Below, one piece after another: positions 22,359 through 34,234 of a DNA stretch of 64,000 nt (within the stretch, counting starts at the first letter, position 1; the number at the start of each line of letters is the position of its first letter). This DNA comes from Liolophura sinensis (taxonomy: Eukaryota; Mollusca; Polyplacophora; Chitonida; Chitonidae). Under the pieces are notes generated by a model that was given only the letters and a program-made list of their open reading frames with translations, did no database searches and was not told the DNA's origin. A program made the position numbers and the translations under genes. Location: positions 37,209,501 to 37,273,500 of the forward strand of contig NC_088303.1 in NCBI RefSeq assembly GCF_032854445.1, read 5' to 3'.

Positions 22359-22539
22359 GCAGTCGCTGTGAATTCAAAACCAGCTCATTCTGGCTTCCTC
22401 TCTGTTAAGGCATGCAGCAAGCTGCAGATGGTCGTCTATTTTCCTCGTGTTTTGTCCTGTTTCCGTCCACCGTTATGCTGGCCGCGTTCGTATAAGTCAA
22501 GTATTCCTGACAAGGGGGGAAAACACTAATCAAATAAAA
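22359..22539 (+). mobile_element. tRNA-derived SINE, diverged forward copy
   Basis: Forward-strand copy with 'gcagtcgctgtgaattc', 'ctggcttcctct', 'caagctgcagatggtcgt', 'ccaccgttatgctggccgc', 'gttcgtataagt' and a terminal 'acactaatcaaataaa'. It is older than the copy at 16267, with several indels. Confidence 0.75.
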
Positions 22540-22736
22540 GAATACATGTATATTGTATTCCAAAGGTTATAGCCCGATGCATGGACATTTGGGAAATAGA
22601 AATACAGAAAGATACACATGTATACGAAAAATAGAACAATCAGTATCTAAGAGTGCCTTCCGCAAGGCGACTAGTGGCGATGCGTCTTTATTAGAATCGA
22701 ACGGATGACCCTTCGGATAATCTGTGACATAATATT

Positions 22737-22814
<78 letters not shown>

Positions 22815-23109
22815 CAATAAGTAAAAAAATGAACCTGTTTCATAAAATTAATCAACATAAATTATACAAGCATGTGGTACATCATAATATTATGAGATAC
22901 GATATTAGGGCCGATGACTACCATTGACACATGGGTTGTATTTATTAATGAAGAAAATTTCTTTTAAATATAAAGTGGCCTAATTTTCTTGTAAAATGGG
23001 AAGACTTTAAACGAGGGAGTCAATGACAATGCGCATTAGCATATGTGCTTACTGACTGAAAGACGACAATATTTTTCATTGTGGATATTTTGTCAATGCA
23101 GTGAAAACC
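22540..23109. other. AT-rich spacer containing a (TA)n microsatellite
   Basis: The sequence between the last SINE and the satellite array. The (TA)n run at about 22738-22807 is listed separately. The remainder has no recognisable content. Confidence 0.5.
22738..22807. repeat. (TA)n microsatellite
   Basis: About 35 uninterrupted TA dinucleotides. Confidence 0.97.
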
Positions 23110-26100
23110 TGGGGCAGATGTGGGAGCAAATGTGTTACTTCTAAGTCGAAGACATGGCTTTATGTACATGTTTTACCACACCACAACATTTGTATAAACA
23201 ACAGGTAAGGTACTTGGTAGAGTCTGTTCCAAAAACTACAATTTATCACTGATCCACATAACTAAGGTGCTAAAATATGTGAAATCATGTAAGTAAACTA
23301 CGAGTGTTCAAACAATGTGCAAATTTCTCTGGTTTCTAAGGTGTAAAATCCGTTGCTGGGCAAGCAATTATGACATCAAACACGATTTAAACTACGCTAC
23401 AGCTTCAAATATTAGTCACTGAGCAATGCAATTGTCACCATTTGATTTCTTGTCAGAAAATACGTCGGAGTAGTTTCTTTGGAAGTGCATTGGAACGACT
23501 TTAGACACTTTCGAATTTTTGCCTGATCACTTTGCTAAATGACATCAGCTACAATGTAGTATGTACCATCGCGAAGGGTCATTTTTATATTAAAGCTTCA
23601 GCTGTGACTAATGTGCCGTTAGGTAGCCCAGAAGACATCCAATCTGTTGGCCAAGCTCATTTAACTGACCCAGCAATTATATTACTTTAAATTCGAAGAC
23701 AAACCCAATACATTTATGTACATGTACTACCACACAACATCATTTGTAAATGGAAATGTAAGATACTTAATAGAGCCTGTTCGAAGACTATAATTAAACA
23801 CTGGACTACATAAGTTGCTAAAATATGTGGTATAAGGTCAACAACTGACGTATGTTAAAGCAAATTGAAAATTTGTTCGGGTTCTAAGGTATAAATTCTG
23901 TTGCAAGGCAAGGAGTTATGACGTTAACCACGATTGAAATGCCGCTACAGCTTCAATCATTGGTTGGAGAATAATGCAATTTGAACCATTCGATTTCTCA
24001 TCACAAAATAAGTCGGATTAGCTCCTTTGCAAGCGCATTTGAGCATTTTTTCCAATTTTGAATTTTTTTCTGAGCACTTTGCTGATGAACATCAGCAATG
24101 GTGCAGTGTGTACCAATGTGACTGGCCATTTCTATATTAAAGTTTAAGCTGTAATTAATGTGCCGATCGGTAGCCCAGAAGACGTCGAATCTTTGAGGAA
24201 ATCTCCTTTAACTGACCCAGAAATTGTGTTACTTCTAAGTCGAACAAACCCAATGGCTTTATGTACATGTACAGCCACACCACATCTATATAGAAATGTA
24301 TGGTACGTGATACCATACATAAATAGGATGTTTTGTATATAGAAATGTATGGTACGTGATACAGTCTGTTCTAAAAAATACAATTTAACACTGACCCACA
24401 TAATTAGGGTGCCAAAGGTGTGGAATAATGTCAGCAATCAACGAGTGTTCAAAAGGTTGGAAATTTCTCTACTTTCTGAGGTGTAAAATCCGTTGTGGGC
24501 ATGCAATTATGACGTCAGCCATGATTTGAACTTCACAACAGCTTCAAATATTGATCGGCGAGCAATGCAGTTTGCACCATTCGATATCTCGTCACAAATT
24601 ACGTCGGATTAGCTTCTTTACAAGCGCATTTGAACAATTTTTGCCACTTTTGAACTTTTGCCTGATGTCTTTGCCAAATGACATCAGCTACAATGTAGTA
24701 TGTACCATCAAGACTGGTCATTTCTATATAATAAAGCTTCAGCTGTAACTAATGTGCCGTTCGGTAGCCCAGAGGACGTCCAATATGTTGGCCAAGCTCA
24801 TTTAACTCACACAGCAATCGTGTTACTTTTGAGTTGAAGACAAACTCAAAGGCTTTTGTACATGTACTACCACACCACACAATTTGTTTATAGAAAATGT
24901 AAGGTACGTAATACAGTCTGTTCTAAAAACTGCAATCTAACACTAACCCACATAATTAGGGTGCCAAAAGATGTGGAATAATGTCAGTGATCGAGAAGTG
25001 TTGAAAAAGTTGGAAATTTCTCTGGTTACTAAGGTGTAAAATCCGTTGCTTGCCAGGCAATTATAACTCAGCTATGATTTCAACGCAGCTTTCTAGAGCT
25101 TCAAATATTGGTCGGAGAGCAGTGAGGTTTGCACCATTCGATTTCCAGTCACAAAATACGTCGGATTAGCTTCTTTGGAAGCGCATTTGAACAGTTTTTG
25201 CCACTTTCGAATTTTTGTCTCATCACTTTGCTAAATAACATTATCCACAACGTAGTATGTACCATCAGGTACGTGATACAGTCTATTCTAAAAATTGCAG
25301 TCTAACACTCACCCTTATAATTAGGGTGCTAAAAGATGTGGATTAACGTCAGCAATCGACGAATGTTAAAAAAGTAAGAAATTTCTCTGGTTTCTAAGGT
25401 GTAAAATCCGGTGCTGGTCAGACAATTATGACGTCAAACTTATGTACATGAACTACCACACAACATCATTTGTATATAGAAAATGTAAGGTACTTGATAC
25501 AGTCTGTCCTAAAACTACAATTTAACAGTGACCCACATAATTATGGTGCCAAAAGATGTGGAATAATCTCAGTAATCGACGAATGTTAAAAATGTTGGAA
25601 TATTCTCTGATTTCTATGGTGTAAAATCAGTTGCTGGGCAGGCAAGTATGACTTCAGCCATAATTTAAAACGCCTCCACAGCTTCAAATATAGGTCGCAG
25701 AGCAATGCGGTTTGTAACGTACAATTTCTCGTCACCAAATACGTCGGATTAGCTTCTTTGTAAGCGCATTTGAACAATTTTATCCACTTTTGAAATTTTG
25801 CCTGATCACTTTGCTAAATGACATCAGCTACATATAATATTTACCAATACGACTGTTTATTTCTATATCAAGGTTTTAGCTGTCACTAATGTGTCGTTCG
25901 GTAGCCGTGAAGACGTGAAGTCTGTGAGCCAAGCTAATTTAACTGACCCAGCAATTGTCTTACTTTCAAGTCAAAGACAAACCCAATGGTTTTATGTAGG
26001 TGTACTACGACAAAACATTATTGGAGAATAAAAAATTGAAGGTACTTGATACAGTCTGTTCTCAATACTATAACTTAACACTGACCCACATAATTAGGCT

Positions 26101-29100
26101 GCCAGATGTGGATATATGTCAGCAATCACAGGGGGTTAAAAAGTTTCAAATTTCTCTGGTTTCTAAGGTGTAAAATCCGTTGCTGGGTACGCAATTATGA
26201 CGTCATCCAAGATTTAAACGCCGCTACATCTTCAAATTTTGGTAGGAGAGCAATGCGGTTTCTACCATAACATTTCTCGTCACAAAATACGTCGGATAAG
26301 CTTCTTTGCAAGCTCATTTGAGCAATTTTTCCACTTTCGAATTTTTGCCTGATTACTTTGCTGATTAACATCAGCTACAATGTATTGTGTACCATCGCGA
26401 CAGGTCATTTTCTCTATTAAACTTTGGGCTGAAACTAATGTGACGTTCGGTAGCCCAGACGACGTGAAGTCTGTGGGCCAAGCTCATTTAACTGATCAAG
26501 TAATCGTCTTACTACTAAGTCGAAGATAAACCCAATGGTTTTTTTTTACGTGTACTACCACACCACATCATTTGTATATAGAAAAGGTAATGTTCTTGAT
26601 ACAGACTGTTCTAAAAACTACGATTTAACATTAACCCACATAATTAGGGTGCAAACATATGTGGAATAATGTCCACAATCGAAGAGTGTTAAATAAGTTG
26701 CAAAATATCTCTGATTTCTAAGGTGTAAAATCCGTTGCTGGGCATGCAATTATGCCTTCACCGACGATTCAATGGTCTCTACAGCTTCAAACATTGGTCA
26801 AAAAGCAATGCGGTTTGCACCATTCGATTTCTCGTCACAAAATACGTCGGATTACCTTCTTTGCAAGCTCATTTGAACAATTTTTCCACTTTCAAATTTT
26901 TGCCTGATTACTTTTCTAATTGACATCAGCTACACTGTAGTGTGTAACATCGCGACTGATCAATTCTCTATTAAACTTTAGGTTTAAACTAATGTGTCAT
27001 TCGAATATTTGGGACATGATCATTTAACTCACCCAGCAATTGTCTTACTTCCAAGTCGAAGACTAACCCAATGGCACTACATACATGTACTACCTTACCA
27101 CATCAATTGTATATAGAATATATAGGGTACTTGATAGAGTCTGTTCTGAAAATTACAATTAAACACTGATGTACATCATTGCAGAGCCAAAAACTTAAAT
27201 TATTGTAAGCAATCGATAGATGTTCAAAAGTTGGAAAATTTCTCAGGTTTCTAAGGAGAAAAATCCGTTGCTGGGCATCCATTATGACGTCATACATATT
27301 TTAAACGCTGATACAGCTAAAAGTATTGGTCGGAGAGCTATGCGGTTTGCACCATTCGATTTCTCGTCACAACAGATGTCGGATTAGCTTCTTTGCAAGC
27401 GCATTTGAGCATTTGATTCACTTGGAATTTTTGCCTGATTACTTTGCTGATTGACATTAGCTACAATGTAGTGTGTACCATCGCGACTGGTTATTTCTAC
27501 TTTTAACTTTGGGCTAGAACTAATGTTTTGTTAGGTAGCCCAGAAGATGTTGAATCTTTAGGCCGGGATTATTTACCTGGAGCAGAATTTGTAGTACTTC
27601 TAAGTCGAAGACTAACCCAATGGCTTTACACACCTGTACTACCTTACCACATCATTTGTATATAGAAAAAATAGGGTACTTGATAGAGTGTGTTCTGAAA
27701 ACTACAATTTAACACTGATGCACATAATTGGGGTGCCAAAAGACGTGAAAACATGTAAGCAATCCATAAATGTTCAAAAGTTGGAAAATTTCTCTGGTTT
27801 CTAAGGAGAAAAATCCGTTGCTGGGCACACCATTATGACGTCAACTATATTTTAAACGCCGCTCCAGCTAAAAGTATTGGTAGGAGAGCAGCGCAGTTTC
27901 CACCATTGGATATCCCGTTATGAAAAACGTCGAATTAGCCTCTTTGTAAGCTCATTTGAGCAGTTTTTCCTCTTTCGAATTTTTGCCTGATTCCTTTGCT
28001 GATTGAAATCAGCTACAATGTAGTGTGTACCATCGCAACTGGACATTTGTCTATTAAACTTTGGGCTAAAACTAATGTTTTGTTCGGTAGCCCAGAAGAT
28101 GTCGAATCTTTGGGACATGATCATTTAACTGGCCTAGCAATTGCCTAACTTCTAAGTCGAAGATTATCCCAATGGCTTTACATGCATGTACTACCTTACC
28201 ACATCATTTGCATTCAGAAAATATAGCATACTTGATACAGTCTGTTCTAAAAACTACAGTTTAACTCTGATGCACATAATTGCGCTGAAAAAAAGACGTG
28301 AAATAATGTAAGCAATCCATAAATCTTCAAAAGCTGAAAAATTTTTTGGTTTCTAAGGAGAAGAATCCGTTCCTGGGCACACCATTATGACGTCATACAT
28401 ATTTTAAACCCCACTCCAGCTAAAGGTATTGGTTGGAGAGTAACGCGGTTTGCACCATTCGATGTCTCGGCATAAAATATGTCGGGATAGCCTCTTTGCA
28501 AGCTCATTTGAGCAATTTTTTCCACTTTTACATTTTTGCCTGATTACTTTACTGATTGGCATCAGCTACAATGTTGTGTGTACCATCGGGACTGGTCATT
28601 TCTCTATTAAACTTTGGGCTGAAACTAATGTTTTGTTCGCTAGACCAGAAGATGTTGAATCTTTTGGCCCGGATCATTTACCTGGAGCAGCATTCGTAAT
28701 ACTTCTAAATCGAAGACTAAACCTATGGGTTTACATACATGTACTACCTTACCACATCATTTGTAGCCTATATAGAAAATGTAGGGTACTTGATACAGTC
28801 TGTTCTAAAAACTACAATTATGATCCACATAATTGTGGTGCCAACAAACGTTAAATAATGTAAGCAATCCATAAATTTTTAAAAGTTGGAAAATTTCTCT
28901 GGTTTCCAGGGAGAAAAATCCGTTGCTGGGCACACCATTATGACGCCATACATATTTTGAACGGCGCTACAGCTAACAGTATTGGTGCGAAAGCAACGCG
29001 GTTTGCACCATTCGATATCTCGTCATAAAGTACGTCGGATTAGCCTCTTTGAAAGATCATTTGAGCAGCTTTTCCACTTTTGAATTTTTCTTTAATTTCT

Positions 29101-29316
29101 TTGCTGATTGACATTAACTATAATGCAGTGTGCACCATCGCGACTGGTTATTTCTCTTTTAAACTTTGGGCTAAAACTAATGTTTTGTTCGGTAACCCAG
29201 AAGATGTCGATACTTTAGTCCCGGATTATTTACATGGCCCAGCAATTGTATTACTTCTCTGTCGAAGACTAACCCAATGGCTTTACATACATGTACGTTT
29301 TAGCACATCATTTGTA

Positions 29317-29343
29317 AACTCTGTCAAAAAAGAAAAGCAACCC
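29317..29343 (+). repeat. Tc1 copy 2 left terminal inverted repeat
   Basis: Starts 'aactctgtcaaaaaag'. It pairs with 30818-30844 with a few mismatches. Confidence 0.88.
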
Positions 29344-29642
29344 CTGTCCTCGCATATCAAAACTTCGTTCGAAGAAAGCTATATAAAGTTATAAATAATA
29401 ATGCTATTAATTAGTAATAAAGTTATTTTTAATGAAGATTACCATCCAAACAACTGCCTTTTCTCTCCTAAGTTTATTTTATTGCTTATGACGTCACAAC
29501 GCATAGACTGACCCTGTTGACTTCGCACACAGAACCATTCACCTGCAATCATGTTAATGGCAGTTATAGTGTGCGGGTGTATAAAAGCCCATGTGCTTTC
29601 GTATTTTATTCATTCATTCGTCGACGAAAGGCAGTCGGTAAA

Positions 29643-30650
29643 ATGCCGCGACTGAGTGCTGCCGACCGAAATATCGCCATTGGTCGTCTTCAAGCCGGAG
29701 AAAGTTTTGGTACTATTGCACGACACCTAAATGTTCACAAAACAACGATACCCCGACTTTGGAGCCGTTACAACAACTTTAATTCGACCAACGATCGCCC
29801 GAGAAGTGGAAGGCCAAGAATGACGACCCCACTTCAAGATCGGTACATCCGGGTCCTTCCCCTGCGTAATTGGCATGTCCTACCAACCGTGACTGCCACA
29901 CAAATACCAGGTTTGAGGAGAGTGTCGGCTCAAACGATTAGGAACCGTCTGAAAGAAGCGGATTTACGTGCCTGTAGACCAGTTGTTGGACCTGTACTAC
30001 GTCCCTTACATCGACGCCTACGACTCAGGTGGTGCAACAACGTAAGGATATGGACTTTACAAAACTGGAGGCGCATCTGGTTTTCTGATGAACCCCGTTT
30101 TCTTTTGACACGTCACGACGGAAGACAGCGTGTGTATAGGAGACGTCATGAACGCTTTGCGCCCATCTGCGTCGGGAAGGTGGACAGATTGGGCGGAGGC
30201 AGTGTTATGGTTTGGGGAGCCATTTCGTACAACCAGAAATCAGACTTGGTGATCGTTTCAGGGAACCTGCCAGCCCAACGTTACATCAACCACGTGTTAC
30301 AGCCTCACCTTCTCCCGATTAATGACCGACAGACACAGCTTTTTCAACAGGACAACACCAGGCCTCATACTGCAAGTGCAACAATGAACTTTCTGCAGGA
30401 TTCCAACGTCAATGTCTTGCCGTGGCCCTCTAAATCACCAGACCTCAACCCTATTGAACATCTGTGGGATACTCTGGATCAGCACGTGTGTCAACGTGAG
30501 CCACCGCCACAGACGCTTTAACAGTTCGTCGTTGCGTTACAGGAGGAGTGGAGGGCCATTCCCCAGGAGAGAATCCGGCGTTTTATCCGTTCTTGTCCAA
30601 GGAGATGCCGTGCAGTGATTGCAGCTCGTGGTGGTCATACGAGATACTGA
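29643..30650 (+). pseudogene. Tc1-family DD34E transposase, C-terminal nonsense codon
   Basis: Same gene and length as the copy at 1963-2970. The helix-turn-helix, the AT-hook-like 'GRPR', and the three catalytic acids ('WFSDEPRF', 'QQDNTRPH', 'NPIEHLWD') are all present upstream of the break. Codon 293 is TAA (30519-30521) where copy 1 has a glutamine codon, removing about the last 43 residues, a conserved tail in Tc1 transposases. The protein made would be 292 residues with an intact triad; whether it retains activity cannot be told from sequence. Open sequence also extends upstream of the ATG, but 'MPR' at 29643 matches copy 1. Confidence 0.92.
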
Positions 30651-30817
30651 GGAAGACGTCCCCTGGTGAGCAACTGGTGCCTGTGAGATGACTTTTGAAA
30701 AGACAGTTTTAAACATGACCATCTTGATTATTATCCTGCCAAATTTCTGACTTCTGTCTTCAATAAGAAAAAAGTTTTGCCGTCCAAAAACTAAATATTA
30801 AAATCTCTAAAATACTG

Positions 30818-30844
30818 GGGTTGAGTTTCTTTTTAGACAGAGTT
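30818..30844 (-). repeat. Tc1 copy 2 right terminal inverted repeat
   Basis: Reverse complement starts 'aactctgtctaaaaag'. It is followed by TA. Confidence 0.88.
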
Positions 30845-33713
30845 TATATAGAAAATACAGGGTACAGGGAAAACTACAATTTAACAATGATGCACATAAT
30901 TGCGGTGCCAATAGACTTGAATTAAAGTAAGTAATCTATAAATGTTCAAAAGTAACAAAATTTCTTTGGTTTATAGGGAAAAAAATCCGTTGCTGGGCAC
31001 ACCATTATGACGTTATACATACTTTAAAACGGCGCTACAGCTAATAGTATTGATCGGAGAGAAACGCGGTTTGCACCATTCGATGTCTCGTCATAAAATA
31101 CGTCGGATTAGCTTTGTTGGAAGCTCATTTGAGCAATTTTAACGTTTTTGCTTTTTTGCCCAATTACTTTGCTGATTGACATCAGATGTAATGTAATGTG
31201 TACCATCGCGACTGGTCATTTCTCTTTTAAACTTTGGGCTGAAACTGAAACCAGAAGATGTGGAATCTTTTGGCCCGAATTATTTACCTGGCCCAGAATT
31301 TCTTTTACTTCTAAGTCGAAGACTATCCCAATGGCTTTACATACATGTACTCTTTAGAACATCATTTGTATATAGAAAATATAGGGTACTTGATAAAGTG
31401 TGTTATAAAAACTACAATTTAGCACTGATGCACATAAATGCGGTACCAATAGACGTCATTTAATGTAAGCAATCCATAAATGTTCAAAAGTTGCAAAGTT
31501 TGTCTGGTTTTTAGGGGAAAATATCCGTTGCTGGACACACCATAATAATGTCATACATAATTTAAACGGCTCTACAGCTAGCAATATTGGTCGGAGAGCA
31601 ACGCGGTTTGCACCATTTGATGTCTCGTCATAAAATACGTCGGATTAGACTCTTTGCAAGCTTATTTTAGCAGTTTTTCCGCTTTTGCTACTTTGCCCAA
31701 TTACTTTGCTGATTGACACAAGCTACAATGTAGTGTGTACAATCGGGACTGGTCATTTCTCTATAAAACTTTGGGCTGAAACTAATATTTTGTTAGGTAG
31801 CCCAGAAGATGTTGAATCTTTAGGCCGGATCATATACGTGGCCCAGCAGTTGTATTACTTGTCAGTCGAAGGCTAACCCAATGGCTATACAAGCATGTAC
31901 TACCTTACCACATCATTTATATATAGAAAATTTATGGTGCTTGATAAAGTGTGTTCTCAAAACTACAATGTAACACTGATGCACATAATTGCGGTGCCGA
32001 CAGACCTAAAATAATGTAAGCAATTCAAGAAATCTTAAAAAGTCTCAAAATTTCTCTTGTTTCTAGGGAGGAAAATGCGTTGCTGGGCACACCATTATGA
32101 CGTCATACATAATTTAAACGGCGCTAACGCTAACAGTATTGGTCTGAGAGCAACGCGGTTTGCACCATTCGATGTCTCGTCATAAAATACGTCGTAATAG
32201 CCTCATTGCAAGCTCAATTGAGCAATTTTTCCATTTTTGCTTTTTTGCCCAATTACTTTGCTGATTGACACAAGCTGCAATATAGTGTGTACCATCGCGA
32301 CTGGTCATTTCTCTATTAAACTTTGGGCTAAAACTAATGTTTTGTTCGGTAGACCAGAAGATGTGGAATCTTTAGGTCCGGATCATTTACCTGGCCCAGA
32401 TTTTCTTTTACTTCTAAGTCGAAGATTATCAATGGCTTCACATACATGTACTTTTTAGCACAACATTTGTATATAGAAAATATACGGTACTTGATAAAGT
32501 GTGCTCTGAAAACTGCATTATAACACTGATGCACATAATTGCGGTGCCAACAGACGTAAAATAATGTAAGCAATCCATAAATGTTCAAAAGTAGCAAAAT
32601 TTCTTTGGTTTATAGGGAGGAAAATCCGTTGCTGGGCACACCATTATGACGTTGTACATACTTTAAACGGCGCTACAGCTAATAGTATTGGTGGGAGAGC
32701 AACGCGGTTTGCACCATTCGATGTCTCGTCATAAAATACGTCGGATTAGCTTTGTTGGAAGCTCATTTGAGCAATTTTTCCATTTTTGCTTATTTGCCCA
32801 ATTACTTTGCTGATTGACATCAGATATAGTGTAATGTGTACCATCGCGACTGGTCAATTCTCTTTTAAACTTTGGGATGAAACTAATGTTTTGTTCGCTA
32901 GACTAGAAGATGTGGAATCTTTTGGCCCGAATCATTTACCTGGCCCAGAATTTCGTTTACTTCTAAGTCGAAGACTATCCCTTTACATACATGTACTTTT
33001 TAGGACATCATTTGTATATAGAAAATATAAGGTACTTGATAAAGTGTGTTCTGAAAACTACAACTTAACACTGATGCACATAATTGCGGTGCCAGTAGAC
33101 GTGAAATAATGTAAGCAATCCAGAAATGCTCCAAAGTAGCAAAATTTCTTTGGTTTTTAGTGAGAAAAATCCCTTGCTGGGCACACCATAATAAAGTCAT
33201 ACATATTTTAAACGGCTCTACATCTAACACTATTGGTGGGAGTTCAATGCGGTCTGCACCATTAGATGTATCGCCACAAAATACGTCAGATTGGTCTATT
33301 TGCAAGGTCATTTGCGCAATTTTTTCACTTTTGAATTTTTGCATGATTAGTTTGCCGATTGACATCAGCTACAATGTTATGTGTACCATTGCGACTGGTC
33401 ATTTCTCTATTAAAAATTGGGCTAAAACTAATGTTCCATTCGGTAACCCGGAAGATGTCGAATCTTTGGGACATGATTTTTTAACTGGCCCAGCAGTTGT
33501 ATTACTTCTTAGTCGATGATTATCCCTATGGCTTTACATACATGTACTTTTTAGCACATCACTTGTATATAGAAAATATAGGGTACTTGTTAAAGTGTGT
33601 TCTGAAAACTACAATTTAACACTGATGCACATAATTGCGGTGCCAATACACGTGAATTAATGGAAACAATTCATAAATCTTTAAAAGTTGCAAAATTTCT
33701 CTGGTTTCTAGGT

Positions 33714-33803
33714 AGTAGTATACACATTATAGTTTCTGGCACACCCTACCCTTGGGGCCCTCCCTATAGCAAATAGAGGCCCCCACCCCCCCTTTCCCTG
33801 CTT
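33714..33803 (+). repeat. Polinton left terminal inverted repeat
   Basis: Starts 'agtagtat'. Shared blocks with the right end (reverse complement) are 'ttctggcacaccct', 'ccttggggc/cctggggc', 'aatagaggccccca' and 'ccctttcccc'. It is imperfect, with a mismatched stretch just inside the terminal 8 bp. Confidence 0.85.
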
Positions 33804-33856
33804 CTGGGGGTTGTATTAGACATACCCACCGCACTTGGTATGCTTCTACACCAAGC

Positions 33857-34075
33857 GTGCATCTAACATGCGAAAGGGTTAGAATAATTGCCGGTGGCTT
33901 CTCATCGGCTCCAAGGAGCTCTGTGGTAAGTTGCCTAGGGGAGTACTGCGGGGGTCACCTATACCGTCTGAGGCAGGGTCCTGGCACCCAGCCATGTATT
34001 AGCTGTGGTCGGGGCGTTAAAAACCGATTTCGGCTTTGCATGGCCTGCGGACATAATAGGGTCCAGACGCGTTAA
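33857..34075 (+). CDS. small zinc-ribbon-like ORF in Polinton left arm
   Basis: A 72-residue open frame with four cysteines spaced CX2CX10CX2C (C47, C50, C61, C64) in 'PCISCGRGVKNRFRLCMACG', plus further Cys at 5, 26 and 31. Such a pattern can bind one zinc ion. It lies between the terminal repeat and the polymerase gene on the same strand, so it may be a separate small protein or a detached N-terminal piece of the polymerase frame. The function is unknown. Start choice is the first ATG and is uncertain. Confidence 0.4.
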   Translation: MHLTCERVRIIAGGFSSAPRSSVVSCLGEYCGGHLYRLRQGPGTQPCISCGRGVKNRFRLCMACGHNRVQTR

Positions 34076-34234
34076 AGAAAGTGGAGGCACAAGGCTTTCT
34101 TAGACGAGTTCAAACGGCTGGCGGCTATCGAAATTTACAGTTAGAAAGTCGTGTGCATAGTTACACCGACTCGTACAATGAGGCACCATCAAAAAGCATG
34201 AGAACTACGGGAGGAGTTTGAGACGCTCCTAGGT

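Larger units (their letters stand above)
29317..30844 (+). mobile_element. Tc1/mariner-superfamily transposon, copy 2
   Basis: A 1528-bp element inserted in the satellite at 'catcatttgTA', resuming 'TAtatagaaaata'. Uninterrupted monomers read 'catcatttgtatatagaaaa', so the empty site is clear and the target duplication is TA (29315-29316, 30845-30846). The terminal inverted repeats start 'aactctgtc'. It is highly similar to copy 1 at 1633-3164. Confidence 0.95.
23110..33713. repeat. ~550-bp satellite array, old diverged part
   Basis: A tandem array of a ~550-bp monomer with anchors 'ggtagcccagaagat', 'gtcgaagac.aaccca', 'catgtacta', 'gtacttgatacagtctgtt', 'aaatccgttgctgggc', 'cgtcggattagc' and 'ctacaatgtagt'. 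Leftmost monomers (23.1-25.5 kb) are strongly diverged, partly deleted and of variable length; similarity rises rightward. The array is interrupted by the Tc1 element at 29317-30844 and cut by the Polinton at 33714. Most older monomers carry 'tgacgtca' or a close variant. Scattered open stretches of 60-134 codons exist but fall in different frames. Confidence 0.92.

Noticed and set aside
22736-22927. Open frame encoding alternating Tyr-Ile
   Set aside because: It is only the (TA)n microsatellite read as codons.
33583-33713. 131-bp target-site duplication for the Polinton
   Set aside because: The left and right ~130-bp flanks differ at roughly one base in six and belong to a tandem satellite, so they are separate monomers; Polintons make 6-bp duplications.
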